Positions 11,661 to 23,938 of a stretch of 64,000 nucleotides of DNA are shown piece by piece. Every line of letters starts with the position of its first letter. Positions within the stretch are counted from its first letter, which is position 1. The stretch lies in contig NC_133109.1 in assembly GCF_022965805.1 (NCBI RefSeq), positions 2,823,857 to 2,887,856 of the forward strand, read 5' to 3'. Made by a program: the position numbers and the translations under genes. The notes under the pieces are model-generated. The model was not told the DNA's origin. It searched no databases and saw only the letters and a list, made by a program, of their open reading frames with translations. The DNA is from Primulina eburnea (Eukaryota; Streptophyta; Magnoliopsida; Lamiales; Gesneriaceae).

Positions 11661-11773
11661 ATATTGTAAAATTTCACAAACATACTTTCACTGTCAAGAA
11701 TCCACATGGTAAAACTATGTTTATATGTAACAGAACTGGTAAAATAATAAAATAGATTAGCATGTAGAACAAC

Positions 11774-13727
11774 TGTAGTGCCCAAATTTAATACACGTAT
11801 TACCCATGCATTCATTTAATTATTAAATTATTTTTATTTAATTTTAAAACAAGCCTATGCAGTGCATGATTTATTTAAATGCATTATTTTAAATTACTCA
11901 TGTTTATGTGATGCACGTTAAAATGTTTTTCAAGTTTCATGTTTCAGGCGATTATTTGAGGCGGGATCGAGGAAGAGGCCGGTGACGATTTGACATTTTG
12001 TAACGTGATATTTTATTTTTAGTTGGGTTTGAGGCATTCTAAATAATTTAATTAGTATTTAACCTTTTGAATCCTAAATGGTTTATTTAGTGTTATTAAA
12101 GCTTCAAAATTTTAAAAGTTTAGGGAGTGTGGGTTTTATTTAATTGGGGGATTTTGTAAATGGGGAGATTATCTTTTAATTAGCATTTTTTAATTGTTAA
12201 CTTAGCATATTATATTCCCCTAATCTACTAAACTCACGCCCCCACACACACACACACTTTTACACACACTAAAAATCGTTTAACACACACACACTTTCAA
12301 AAAAATCAGATTTTTATCTTTGGAGAGAAGAAATATTAGGGTTCTTGGCTAGAGCAGCAGCCGCCCCTCCCCTAAACATTTCCAGCAAGTTTTTGGTGAA
12401 TTTTATTGCAAGAAAGTCGAGCCGCAAGTCGTCCCGGATCAACCTCGCTTCTTTCCCGCGTCGGTGTCGTCGTCACGGTATTTTTAATACCAAAAAGGCA
12501 CGTATAATCTGTTCTTTCTGTATCGATCATGTCATAGTATGCGTTGTGTATTTTTATGCATGAAAATATGTGTGTGACGTTCGTCGTTTGAGCGGAAAAT
12601 AATTTGAATGCGTTTGAAATACTTTTTAGATCTGAAATCTCGTAACTTACTGTTCTGATGGAAACTGCGATTTTTCTGTCGGGATTTTGAGAAAACTTTC
12701 AACTAGAAAATTGTAGAACTTTTTGATACCTTCGATTCGATATAAAATTCGAGATTTTTGGATGAAAATTGAGTGAGTTATGACGTTTTTCGTGGGACTG
12801 CTCAAACTGCAACTTTTATGAAAATTTGTGTTCTTGAAGTTTAATTGTTGCAGGCTTCGTTGGGAATCGACGGGCGATCGTTGCTGCGTTTAGGTACGGT
12901 TATCATGTTGTTAGGAGTGTTATTGGAGTTTCGTTTCATGTCGTTAGGCACTTGAAATAGTGGGTAGACGTAGGAAGTCATTTCGGTGTCAATTGTCTTC
13001 TTTTTGTACGATATGCGTCGTAAGGTGAACATTATTGTTTTGGGAGTCCATACGAATGTGTTTTAATGTTATGGCAAGCTAAGATGGGTCTCGAGGTGTC
13101 CACTCATAGTCCGTACAATCGAGTCGAGAGGGTTAAATAAAACATGTACAGAAGTTTCGTAAGTTTTCTTGTCCCGAGGGTGCACGGACCCTCACTCGGA
13201 CCCCCACACGGGGTCCGTGCCTTTGATCCTTCAGCAGTGTCTAGGACCCGAGTGTACACGGACCCATACACGGACCCAAGCACGGGGTCCGTGCCTTTGA
13301 TTCTTTTCGGAACTTTTTCCAGAGTCTACACGGACCTTTATCCGGACCCTGGCACCGGGTCCGTGTCCACCCTTCTTTCCGAACCTTTTTACCCGAGTCT
13401 ACACGGACCCCTACACGGAGGTAGGCACAGGGTCCGTGTCTTGTATATTTTGGGAAAATATTTTAGCATGGTTTTGATGTCATGGTTTTGCCAAGGTCGT
13501 GTCATGGGAAATTTTAGAACGTCCTAAGTAATGATTGAACTTGAGAGTAGTATGATTTCTACGTCTAAGGGGTGCAAGTTAAGTATGTGATTTCATGTTA
13601 GTACGTGTAGCAACGGCCCCGATCGAAGTCCAACGAATCCCTCAATGTCAAGTAAGTATGTTGACGTGCAAAGAAAATTTTTAATTTTTCCGCAAATTTT
13701 AAGTAGTAAAGAATACGGTTCGTTACA
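11774..13727. mobile_element. Solo LTR (probably Ty3/gypsy), 1954 bp
   Basis: Begins TGTAGTGCCC and ends CGTTACA, and is flanked by a perfect 5-bp duplication ACAAC (11769-11773 and 13728-13732). Copia coding sequence resumes directly on its right side. No internal region or second LTR is present, as expected after unequal recombination between LTRs. It includes a (CA)n stretch near 12245-12290 and the palindromic array at 13175-13445. The gypsy assignment rests on the terminal sequence style only. Confidence 0.85.
13175..13445. repeat. Imperfect palindrome-rich tandem repeat inside the solo LTR
   Basis: Four imperfect ~65-70 bp units, each pairing a CACGGACCC-type half with a GGGTCCGTG-type half, so every unit can fold into a GC-rich hairpin. 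The surrounding LTR is less GC-rich. Confidence 0.75.
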
Positions 13728-13779
13728 ACAACCATCTGATCCAACATGTTTTATTTTTGTTAATTTTAAAAATAATTGG

Positions 13780-13960
13780 TTGTGACACAAAGGTTAAATA
13801 ATTTGAATTTCAAAACCATTTCTAACCTGAGTAAGAACAGCATAGTAGCCGGTCTGCCCAAGATTGACTTCTCAAAGGACAATATATGTTTATCATGTCA
13901 GATGGGAAAGCAACTCAAATCGACTTTCAAGAAAAAAATATGTACTGCAGCATCTTGATG
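13780..13960 (+). pseudogene. Copia GAG-pre-integrase domain fragment
   Basis: The translated frame contains LNNLNFKTISNLSKN followed by CLSCQMGKQLKS, the conserved GAG-pre-integrase and zinc-binding start of Copia integrase. It is the right-hand continuation of the sequence interrupted by the solo LTR. Confidence 0.75.
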
Positions 13961-13974
13961 CTTGGAACAACTTC

Positions 13975-14420
13975 ATTTGGACTAGATAGTTTGGTCCTAT
14001 TCCGGTAATGAGTTTAGGAGGAGTATACCTTGGTGATGATCGATGATTTCTCAAAATTTACATGAGTTGTCTTTCTTAGCTCCAAAGACCAGGTCTGTTT
14101 TCAATTAATAAAAATTGTAAAACATCTACTGAATGAAAAGACCCTAGTGGTTGACAGGTCAGAAATGATCGAGAAACTGAGTTTACAAACAGGTTGCTTG
14201 CAACTTATCTGGAAGAAATTAAAATCAAGCACAAGTTCTCAGCTGCTAGATCATATCATCATAACGGTGTTGTTGAGAGACGAAACATAACGCTTAAGGA
14301 AGCAGCTCGAACCATGTTAGCTGGTTCTAGAATTTCACAACGCTTTTTCATGTGAAGCTATAAACACTTTCTGTTATAATCAGAAAAGATCGATGATCAA
14401 CAAAAGGCATGGAAAAACAT
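13975..14420 (+). pseudogene. Copia integrase core remnant
   Basis: With several frame changes the + strand still reads GGVYLG, then SAARSYHHNGVVERRN, then LKEAARTML. These are the hallmarks of the Copia integrase core (the acidic residue in VVERRN is the catalytic Glu). Stops and indels make it non-functional. Confidence 0.7.
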
Positions 14421-15027
14421 CTTATCATATCTGGAATGGAAATCAACTAGAAATATCATACTTGGGGGTATTTTGTTGTAAGTATTTTATTTGTGACAAT
14501 AATAAAAATCATTTAACTGTGTTTGCTGCAAAATCATATGTTGTAATATTTTTAGGATAGTCATCTGTTAGTAAATCTTATTGTGTATTCAATACAAAAA
14601 CTCTGAATGTTGAAGAATCAATTCATATAGTATTTGATGAATCTTTTGTTTTTCCTAATGTACAAAATGCACACTGGAATGATCTTTCCAATAGAATGAA
14701 AAACATTGATCTTCGATCTGACAATAATGATGAGATTCAGATCAGAAGAATAAATAACCTGCATTGTGAGCCAGATATCCCCACAAATAAAGTTGATTGA
14801 GACATCAAACTTATACCAGAAGATCAAGGTGAACCAACAGCAGATCAAGTTCGAAATCAAACTGAGCTCGTTGAAAAAAAATCTGATCCAATCCAAGAAC
14901 AAGATCCTCCTATTGTAAATTCAATTCCTCTTGGGTCATGCTATCAGTAGAATAAAAATCATCCATCTGAGCTGGTCATAAGTAATCCTTCTATCCTTTT
15001 AAGAACTAGGAAATAGATGCTTGATAT

Positions 15028-15420
15028 TTGCACGGCACATTTATCTCCCAAAATGAACCGACGAAGAATGATGAAACCCGAATTGATTATAATTGGATAG
15101 ATGTCATACAAAAGAAATTAGGTCAATTTGATAGAAATAAAATTTGGCACTTATTTCTTAGACTGTCAAATCAATCTGTTATAGGTTCCATATGGGTTTT
15201 CATAAATAAACTTGATGAAAATGACAATATAATTCGTAATAAGGCAGGATTAGTAGCACAAGGTTATAAGCATGAAGAAAGAACAAATTTTGTTGAATAA
15301 TTTGTGTTTGTAGCTAGATTATAAGTTATTAAGATATTTCTTTCTTATGTTGTTTTTAAAGACTTTAAATTTTATCAGATGAATATTAAAAGTGCATTAA
15401 TTCTTGAATGGATTATTATA
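15028..15420 (+). pseudogene. Copia reverse transcriptase N-terminal remnant
   Basis: The open part (15028-15300) reads a Copia RT start: SVIGSIWVFINKLDE, then RNKAGLVAQGYKHEE. After a stop the frame resumes with FYQMNIKSAL, matching the usual QMDVKSAF motif with the catalytic Asp replaced by Asn. Homology ends near 15440 and the YVDD box is absent. Confidence 0.75.
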
Positions 15421-15440
15421 TGAAGAAAAAAATGTCGAAT

Positions 15441-16377
15441 AACCCCCTGGATGTAAGAACCGTATATTGTCTGATTAACCGACAACCCACAATATATAAT
15501 TATTTGGATATAAATAAAATGATCCAACAAATTTTTCTCAAAGTCTTCTCTTTGATCATAATAAAAATGTCTACTTTTTGGGTTAATAATTGTTTGGAGA
15601 GTATCTTTTTAAATTTTTTATTAGCCAACTTTTGTATTTGGATATGACACAAACTTTAGTTTTTGAAAATTGTTGAACCTAAGATATCATTATTTTAAGT
15701 TGCATTTAATTGGAGCATGGGGAGGTCTTTCATCGGATCCCTATCTTTTGAGTGTAAATAAACATTTATTAATTGGTGATATGATTTCAATGTGCAATGA
15801 ATATCAGAGCAATTTGGAAGAGACATGATTAATCAGCTTGCGTACGTGATATTTTTATTAATCTGAACTTATATATCCTTAAAAGATATTAATATTGTAG
15901 ACTTCCATATATATAAATTAAAATATTTTTATAATTACCATTAATAGTTCATGATTTTGATTAATGAACTTCAAAAAATTACAGTTAAGGATGGATCTAA
16001 AATGATTGGTTTGATATAGATAGAAACACCTCAAAATTATTTTATATTTTTTATTAAAATGTGAATAACTGGCCTCTCACAAATCAAAATTTTTAAAATT
16101 CGAAGACGGCGATATCGTCAATTTTCGTTATCATGTAATTAACAGAAGATTGGCTGAAGTTCAGCTCAAAGTAGCATGAATGATTCATGATTTGTATGTA
16201 TTAATTCAGAATATCATGATTGTGAAAAATCAATCTGGTCAAAAAAATGGTTTAGGAAGGCATTATTGGTGTAAAAGAATTGAATAGAGTAGTTAGCATC
16301 ATAGAGAATGAAAAAGAATTAAATACTTTTTACTTAATTGGTTCTAATTATTTTAAGATTCGTAAATAGTGGAAGAG
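15441..16377. other. AT-rich region without a recognised gene
   Basis: No supportable coding region, RNA gene or complete mobile element. It may contain more of the decayed Copia element but no motif survives. Confidence 0.35.
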
Positions 16378-16531
16378 TAGGTCTTTTGTGAGACGATCTC
16401 ACGAATATTTATCTGTGAGACGGGTCTTACCCTACCGATATTCACGATAAAAAGTAATACTCTTAGCATAAAAAATAATATTTTTTTTCATGGATGACCC
16501 AAATAAGAGACATGTCTCATAAAATACGATA
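16378..16531 (+). mobile_element. GTGAGAC-family MITE-like repeat, copy 1 (truncated)
   Basis: Contains the subterminal near-palindrome GTGAGACGATCTCAC, the inner segment with AGTAATACTCTTAGCATAAA, and a CATGGATGACCCAAATAAG block shared with the other copies. One end is incomplete. Confidence 0.7.
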
Positions 16532-16679
16532 ATAAATTATTTTAATGGCCGATTCGTTCATTATCAAGAAAATGTTACTAATAAATATTATTTTTGTTTA
16601 TCACTAGTATTATTATTGTTATTGCAAAATTTATGATTTTTTTATAATTTTATTTTTTTCAACCAGAAAAATAAAAAAG

Positions 16680-16859
16680 CAAAACCTTGTGTGAGACAGT
16701 CTTATGGGTCGTATTTGTGAAACGGATCTATTATTTGGGTCATCCATGAAAAATTATTACTTTTTATGCTAGGAGTATTACTTTTTATTGTGAATATCGA
16801 TAAGATTGACCCGTCTCACATATTAAGATCCGTGAGACGGTCTCACATTAAACTCACTC
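16680..16859 (-). mobile_element. GTGAGAC-family MITE-like repeat, copy 2
   Basis: About 180 bp in reverse orientation relative to copy 1, and only ~150 bp from it. It has both subterminal GTGAGAC/GTCTCAC palindromes and the shared inner blocks. Confidence 0.75.
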
Positions 16860-17523
16860 AAATAAAAAAGTGCTCCCGTTAAACCAAGAAGAAAATGGAC
16901 ATGTAAGACATGTTTGGTCACGAAGAGAATTCTTATTTTCTAATAATGGGCTTGTTACTCTCATTGGTCAAATAAAGTTTCTTCCCTCGGATGATTTGGA
17001 TTTGGATTTGGATTTGGTTCCCTTTAGTGCATTTCTTTTCAATTTTCAACCTATTAATTGACTCAAAGTGGACACTAAATATATCCCAAAAAACATAAAA
17101 TTTGCAATAAAAACTAAGTAGAAAGAGAGAAGCTGGATACGACGTACCTACGAAAAGATGGAACAATTGAGAGAAAATTGTGTGAAAAATATGAAGGGAA
17201 TGAGAGGTATTTATAGAAAATATTTCGGACAAAAAAAAAAGTTCAACGGTCGACCTCCCGGTCCAAATTCGGGCCGACTATTGCACAACAGTCACATAAT
17301 GGTGACCTCAAATATTCAAAGGTCATTGGATCAACTGATCTCGGTTGTTTATTTAGAATATAAAAACAATTTGATCAACCCATTGAGTCCACGGTTTTAC
17401 ACCAATAGACTGTAACCAGACTGCCTCAAGACGGTTCCGACCACGGTTCCGTGTCAAACCAATTGGCCCGATGAAGCAGCTCGTTAGCTGGTTCGGTCCT
17501 TGTTTGGCCCGGACGTTGGCCGG

Positions 17524-17525
<2 letters not shown>

Positions 17526-17577
<52 letters not shown>
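17526..17577. repeat. (TA)n microsatellite
   Basis: About 26 uninterrupted TA dinucleotides. Open frames of alternating Tyr-Ile across it are artefacts. Confidence 0.95.
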
Positions 17578-17581
<4 letters not shown>

Positions 17582-17882
17582 AGCCTCTGTTTTTGTTGAA
17601 ACCTTTTTCATCATCCCCAAATTGTACTTCACATGTTCAGATATTAATAAAGAGATATAAATGGTTTGAGTTACATAGACATGTCTTCTTCTTGAACTTC
17701 CCAATTCTTTCTTTTCAATTTTCATTAACTTTTCATTTTCTCACATTGCTACACCCTTTTGTCGTCTACCTATTCTCACATTTTCATTTCAATTAAAAAA
17801 TATATAGTTATTTAAATAAAATGTATGGTTTTTCATTTTAATATATCGACGGCAAAAATAATGTTACACACATAATATTGGT

Positions 17883-18000
17883 AAAAACTTATGTGAGACA
17901 GTCTCACGGGTATTATTTGTGAGACGGATGGATCTCTTATTTGGATCACCCATAAAAAAGTATATAATCTGTGAGACGGTCTCACATGAGACTCACTCCA
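17883..18000 (-). mobile_element. GTGAGAC-family MITE-like repeat, copy 3 (internal deletion)
   Basis: Both palindromic ends are present (GTGAGACAGTCTCAC and GTGAGACGGTCTCAC), but much of the middle block is missing, giving ~118 bp instead of ~180. Confidence 0.7.
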
Positions 18001-18327
18001 TAATATTTGTGGATGTTAAAAATCTCTCTCTTATGCCCTTACTCTAGTTATATTTTTAAGAATGGGTTTTCTTTCTTTTTTAAAAAAAAATCTACTATCC
18101 AGTAAAATCTGTTTCTACTAGTCATTATTATATAATAGTTATTCTGCACACGTGATGCGTGTGTGTACAATTTTTTTTATCATTATCGATGGACTAATGT
18201 GAAATTTGACAAATTATGAAGGGACTAAATTGATATTTAAATTGTTGAAATACAAAAAATAAAAATAAAAGTGTGTGTTGAAATTTAAAACAAAAACAAA
18301 GCACAGTGTAATATTAATATCATATAA

Positions 18328-18975
18328 GGCTGCGTTTGGTTGGAAGGATAGGATAAACTAATGATTAGTATGTAAATGATAAAGAAAATGATTGTGATAA
18401 AATTGTAATATATGATGTAAAATAATATTAGAAATAGTCGGTTGGAAAAGGTCAGCAGGTGCTTACCGACGGATTCTCAAAAACCGTCGCTCATAGCGAC
18501 GGGTGTAGAGAAAACTATCCGTCGCTAAAGGCGACCGTTATTGAGAAACCGTCGCCGATCTAGTTTTGAATTATTTTAATTACTAAAAATTAGACATTTA
18601 GCGACGTTTTGTAAACACACCGTCGCTAATTGCGACGTTTTATAAACAAACCGTCGCTAATAGCGACGGTGTTTTGACAAACCTTTCTACATAAACCGTC
18701 GCTAACCACTCGCCGCGGTCATGGAGGCGGCGGTCGATGGCGGGAAATGGTGGTGAGGTTGAATTTAGGAGAAGGGTAAAATCGGAAAAATAGGAGGTAT
18801 TAAGAGTGGAATAAATAATCCTAGTAGTTGAGGAGGTATTATTTTAACCTACCTAATAGAACCTAATCATACCTAGAAGGGATAATGTAGGTTTATTTAA
18901 AATTGAACCAAACACTTGATTGGGCCGGATAAATTAGTCTATCACTCCTAATCCCTCGAACCAAACGTGGTGTAA
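18328..18975. mobile_element. TIR element with CACTA-like internal repeats
   Basis: Imperfect terminal inverted repeats start GCTGCGTTTGGTTGG on the left and end CGAACCAAACGTGG on the right. The centre (18466-18700) repeats ACCGTCGCTA / TAGCGACGGT units in both orientations, a subterminal pattern familiar from plant CACTA elements. A second AACCAAACACTTG copy just inside the right end suggests nesting. Superfamily not settled. Confidence 0.5.
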
Positions 18976-19770
18976 GGGTAAAATTGGAAAAGAAGTTGGT
19001 ATACTACCTAGATAGTTTGTAGTTACTATCATGTCCTCAACTTTAATAAAAATTTTACTAAAATAGAATAGATAAAGAGATAGCCTAATAAAATCAGTTT
19101 TTGCGGAAATTATCATATTTAGATAAATATTTTATGTTGTTTAATTTTTAAGAATGAGTTTTTTTTTAAAAAAATTCTAGAGGTATTTTTTTTGTAAAAA
19201 AATATCGAAATCTTCAAATTAAATATCATTTTTATAGAAAATATCGGATTTTCTTTTATTGAGTTCGTTTTTATTTCTTATTTATTTATTTTTTTAGTTT
19301 ATATATCAAAATTATAATATAACCACTCATTGTTTCTTATAAATATATTTGAATCCTCATTGAAATATAAATCAAATAAATTATAAAAAAATATCGTACA
19401 AGCACGCAACATCTGCATCGGTGTACTAGTTATTTTATTAAGTTTGAGATACTTAGAGTAACTAACTTTAGTGTCATGGTCTGTTTTTATAATTTTTATT
19501 TTTCAATTTTTTTTAATTTATATATCAAAATTATAGTGTATTTTTTATTATTTCTTATAATTATATTTTGATTTTTATTTAAATATAAATTAAATAAATT
19601 ATAAAAATTATTATAAAAAACAGGTAACGCGTATAAGAAAATACGTGAATAAATATTGGGACGCCAAACAAAATGTCGGTTAAAATAAAACCCTGATCTC
19701 CCTTAAATTAACCTAATTCCTGGAACCAAAGATATTTCTTCAAGAAAAAATTCAGACGCCAGAGCAAGGG

Positions 19771-22184
19771 ATGCCGGGATTGACTTGCAACGCTTGCAAC
19801 AAGGAATTCCTTGACGATTCTGAGCAGAAGCTTCACTACAAATCTGAGTGGCACAGTTACAATCTTAAACGGAAGGTGAGCCGCGGTCGATTCCTTTTCA
19901 TAATCTTATTATATGTGTTTGATTTTGTTTATATTTATGGGATTCTTTTAGTCGATACTTCACATCATATTTCATGTGTTATAAGTAGTGAAAGGAGGAC
20001 TCTTTTCTTTTTGGCTTTTGTTTAAGAAGTTGTTGATGGGTTGCTTATTGTACGGAGCTCATATTTGTATGAATTCATGATGACTATTGGTGAATGATTG
20101 GTTCTCTACCGCAGATAATGATCATAGAAAGAAAGCTGTTTGTAAAAAAATTGACATTTGATGTTATTTGTGGAAGAATATTCAATATTGTAATGTGAGG
20201 TAATTAGAGAATTAAAAGTTGGATGTTCTATATGATCGAGGAAAGCACATGATCAAAGTAAAAGTCAGCATATTGTCTTGAATTTGAACAGCTTACTCGT
20301 GAACACAGGGTGTCTGAACTTGAAGGATACGGATTGCCTGTGTTTGGGACTCTAGGAAGAGTTCCGTACTTGCTTATTTTATGAACAAGATATTCTAGCC
20401 ACTCATTACTCGACCAAATACATGATTGACATGATGATATAAAACTTTATTGTAGAAACCCAGCGCTCAATTTTAGAAGTGCTGTTATTTATTGCCTTTG
20501 TTTGAAGCTGGTGTTTTGAGTAAGATCATGATTGCCCATGTTTTTTTCGCTTATAGTTTCATGTTAAATTGAGTGTGAAAGCAAGTAGCTGTTAGTATGG
20601 ACATTTTAGTTGTCTTCCATGATTGAATAATTTGAAATTCTTGTCTTAGGTATTGCTCCAGAGCCATCGTATCTGTATTCTGCTGCTGTGTGTTTCTTAA
20701 ATTTCTCCTGATGCTTTAATTAAGTTCCTGGTTTCGTTCAGGTTGCAGGTGTTCCGGGAGTGACTGAAACACTTTTTCTAGCTAGACAATCTGCACTTGC
20801 AGAAGAGAAAAAGAAATCAGATGAAACTCCCCTCCTGTATAGTTGTGGACATTGTGGAAAGGGATACAGAAGTTCTAAAGCCCACGAACAACATCTAAAA
20901 TCTAAGAGTCACTTATCACGCTCTTCTGAATCAACAACTGGCGAAGATGAGGGAAGTACAATTATTAAGCCACTTCCACGTGTTCCAAAGGTGCCTTTGC
21001 ATCGTTCGGTACCAGAGGATGACGATAGTGAAGAGAGTGAATGGGAAGAGGTTGATGATATGGAGGAAGACTTGGCTGGTGAAGCAAGTGATTCTAGGGC
21101 CAAACTCAGGGTGAACGAGAGTCCTGATAATGATGATATGGATGAGGATGATTATAAGTTGGATCCAACTTGCTGCTTTATGTGTGATTTAGAGCATGAT
21201 TCAGTGGAGAACTGTATGGTTCACATGCACAAGAAACATGGGTTCTTCATACCTGACATTGAGTATCTGAAGGATCCTAAAGGTCTTCTTACTTATCTCA
21301 GCCTCAAGGTATTAAATGTGTTTTTATATCAAGGACAATTTTGTTTTCAACTATATTATTTCCTCCAACTGTTCACGGTGTTTCATTAATTTTATCTTTC
21401 GTGCTTCTTTAAAGTTTAAATCTTGATGCCCTGAACCCCACAGGTTAAAAGGGATTTGATGTGTTTGTATTGCAATGAGAGATGTCATCCATTCTCCAGT
21501 ATCGAAGCCGTTCGGAAGCATATGGAGGCAAAAAGCCACTGCAAAGTGCATTATGGTGATGGAAGTGAAGAAGAGGAAGCAGAGTTAGAAGTGTTTTATG
21601 ATTATAGCAGCAGGTTTTTATAACACCAAGAAACTACATAGTTGTGTGTGAATATATTATACGCGCGAACGTGTAACCTAACCTGTGGTTCTTTTTTGTT
21701 TATGTGGATAAAGTTTTGTTGACGAGGAAGGAAAGCAGCTGGTTGTGGTTGATGACATGCAGAAAGATGTTGAACTTGGTAGTGGTGGCTCAGAGTTAAT
21801 TATTACCCGAAGAATTGGCGGCACAACCCTGACCAAAATGATCGGTTCAAGAGAATTTTTAATATATTACCGCCAGAAACCACGGCCAACTCCTGCAAAT
21901 AGCGCCATTACTGCCGCCAAATTGGCCTCTAGGTATGTGAAATGATTGGATAGTTCCTTACTTCCTACCCCTAAAAGTAAAATAAAACTGGATATTTAAG
22001 TGAATTTATACAATTTGCCCACAGGTATAGGAGCATGGGTCTGGCAACAGTGCAATCAAGAGAACACGTACTCCGGATGAAAGTAATGAAAGCAATGAAT
22101 CGGTCTGGTATTGAGGCCATGCGCTCTAAGATTGGTATGAAGAGTAATGTTATACGCAACCTCCCCAACAACGTTCCATATTAG
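19771..22184 (+). CDS. REIL: REI1-like cytoplasmic 60S biogenesis zinc-finger protein (ZNF622 family)
   Basis: Five exons with GT-AG borders: 19771-19875, 20742-21308, 21444-21613, 21714-21932 and 22025-22184, 1221 nt in all, giving 406 residues. This is close to the ~400 residues of plant REIL proteins. Zinc finger 1 (C6, C9, H22, H28) and finger 2 (C70, C73, H86, H92) are followed by an acidic linker. Two more fingers follow, with CCFMC...H-H in exon 2 and CLYC...H-H in exon 3. The C-terminus has the family's YRQKPRP and LATVQSRE-type motifs. REI1/ZNF622 proteins recycle the shuttling factor Arx1 and finish 60S subunit maturation in the cytoplasm; plant REIL genes are linked to cold acclimation. 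The gene looks intact. A longer unspliced ORF at 19771-20025 simply reads into intron 1. Confidence 0.93.
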
Positions 22185-23938
22185 TTCTTGCTGTATCTGT
22201 TATAAATGCGCGGTGAAGAAAGACCGATATTCCTATTCTTCTGTTCATTCATATGACTGCTGTGCATGCACACATCAATACTGTAGAAGTTTCATTTGTG
22301 ACGGGTTAATGTGTAATCTACTTTATTTTAATTAATTTTTTCTAAAAAAAACTATGAAATAGCATAAGAAGAAGCATATTTTTGGATTACTCTGGCGGTG
22401 ACTGGTTGTGTGTGGAAAGATATCGATTACTTTGTCCAATTTTTTATTTTGGATTTTGCAGCACGGATTTCATATTTGGTCTGTATGTTAGTTGGGTTGG
22501 AGGTTGTCTTCTTTTCTGGATTAGACCAGTTCTTGGTTTTGAGCGTCTTAGAATTTTGTAATTTGGGCATTATGCGAAATATTTGAGCCCTTGTATAGCA
22601 TGAAGTGGTATTTTCAAATATAATAATGTGTTCTAATCGTCTTATGGGTCAATTTTATGAGACGGGTTTTTGACCCTACCCAACTACATAAAAATTTTAT
22701 TTTTTTTATGTCATATGTATTATTTTTCATGATATGTATAAATCAAGTTGACTCATAGATATATGATCGGTGGATAGTGGGGGAACAAGGAAAATTGGAT
22801 CACCCGTGCTAAGACTTTAAACTTTGAAATTTTTAATTTTTAAAATTAAGCTACTCTGCTTAATATCAAATTAATACAAATCTTTTTAAATTTATATATA
22901 TATAATGTTAAAAAAAATAAAATTGGGTCGCATGTGCTAAATAACAATCTTAGTCATTTTGCCATAGTTATCTTGATTTTCTAACAAAATTTACCTACTC
23001 TCTATATGATCGGTTCTAATAACTAAAATCGATAATCGTATTGTGAGATTAAAATTTTCTTATAATTTACAAATAATCTTATTTGTTTACTCTTGAAATT
23101 TATCAACATTGTTTTGCTATAAACTTTAATGAGTGGATCTCATGTGAGACGGTCTCACGAATATTTTTCTGTGAGACGGGTCAATCATACCGATATTCAC
23201 AATAAAAAGTAATACTCTTAGCATAAAAAGTAATATTTTTTCATGTATGACCCAAATAAGATATCTGTCTCACAAAATACGACCAATGAGATCGTCTAAC
23301 GCTAGTTTTTGCCAACTTTAATATGGAACATATATTGTTTTAAATTTAAAACTATATATTAACGATGTTGTGATTTGTAGATTTGATTAAAATAGGATAT
23401 TTATGTCAAAAAATTACTTAAATTGATTGGTTACGTGACTAAAATTTATAATCTCGTAGATAAATGAGAAAAAATATGTCACGTGTTTATAGTAATGGGA
23501 ATAAAATCATGATGATATTTTCAAGAATTTGTATTCCATAGAGTATTAATATTAATATATTTAAAAGGGTTATTATAAACGACATATGTACGTAATGAAA
23601 TTTCATTATTCGCAGACTAAATTAATTACTTCATGATACCAATCAGGGATTTCTTTTGTCAAATTTTCGGTTCTAGTCTATTTACTTATCGATTTTTGTT
23701 TTAAATGTTGATATACTATCGTACATGTCAACAATTTCGAGTGTCATGTCAATATTTTTCGTTGTCAAATCAGCACTCCGACAAATTAGAATCAAAAACA
23801 AAATAAATATCAAAGTTACTGTACAAAACTCAAACTTTGAATATTTAGTAGACTAAAACTCAAAATTGAACAAGTTACTAGACTAAAAACGTTATTTTCC
23901 CATCAAAATTAAAATTATTCAATAAATTGACTGATTTA
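22185..23938. other. Intergenic region after the REI1-like gene
   Basis: Contains the 3' UTR and AT-rich DNA. A decayed GTGAGAC-family copy may lie at ~22635-22760. A clearer one is listed at 23131. No other gene seen. Confidence 0.4.
23131..23310 (+). mobile_element. GTGAGAC-family MITE-like repeat, copy 4
   Basis: About 180 bp starting GAGTGGATCTCATGTGAGAC, with the central AGTAATACTCTTAGCATAAA block and a GACCCAAATAAG block. The right palindrome is decayed. Confidence 0.7.

Larger units (their letters stand above)
7140..15440 (+). mobile_element. Degenerate Ty1/Copia element, split by two nested insertions
   Basis: After removing two later insertions, the + strand reads as a broken Copia polyprotein. 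A protease motif (DSGCSRYMTG) at ~7594-7630 continues across the first insertion into 11498-11660. A GAG-pre-integrase domain lies at ~13780-13960, integrase at ~13975-14420 and the N-terminal RT at ~15028-15420. Stops and frameshifts are frequent, so it is dead. The left part (7140-7450) has a decayed segment containing RSKKFKE that I cannot place. No LTRs were recognised, so both ends are approximate. Confidence 0.7.
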
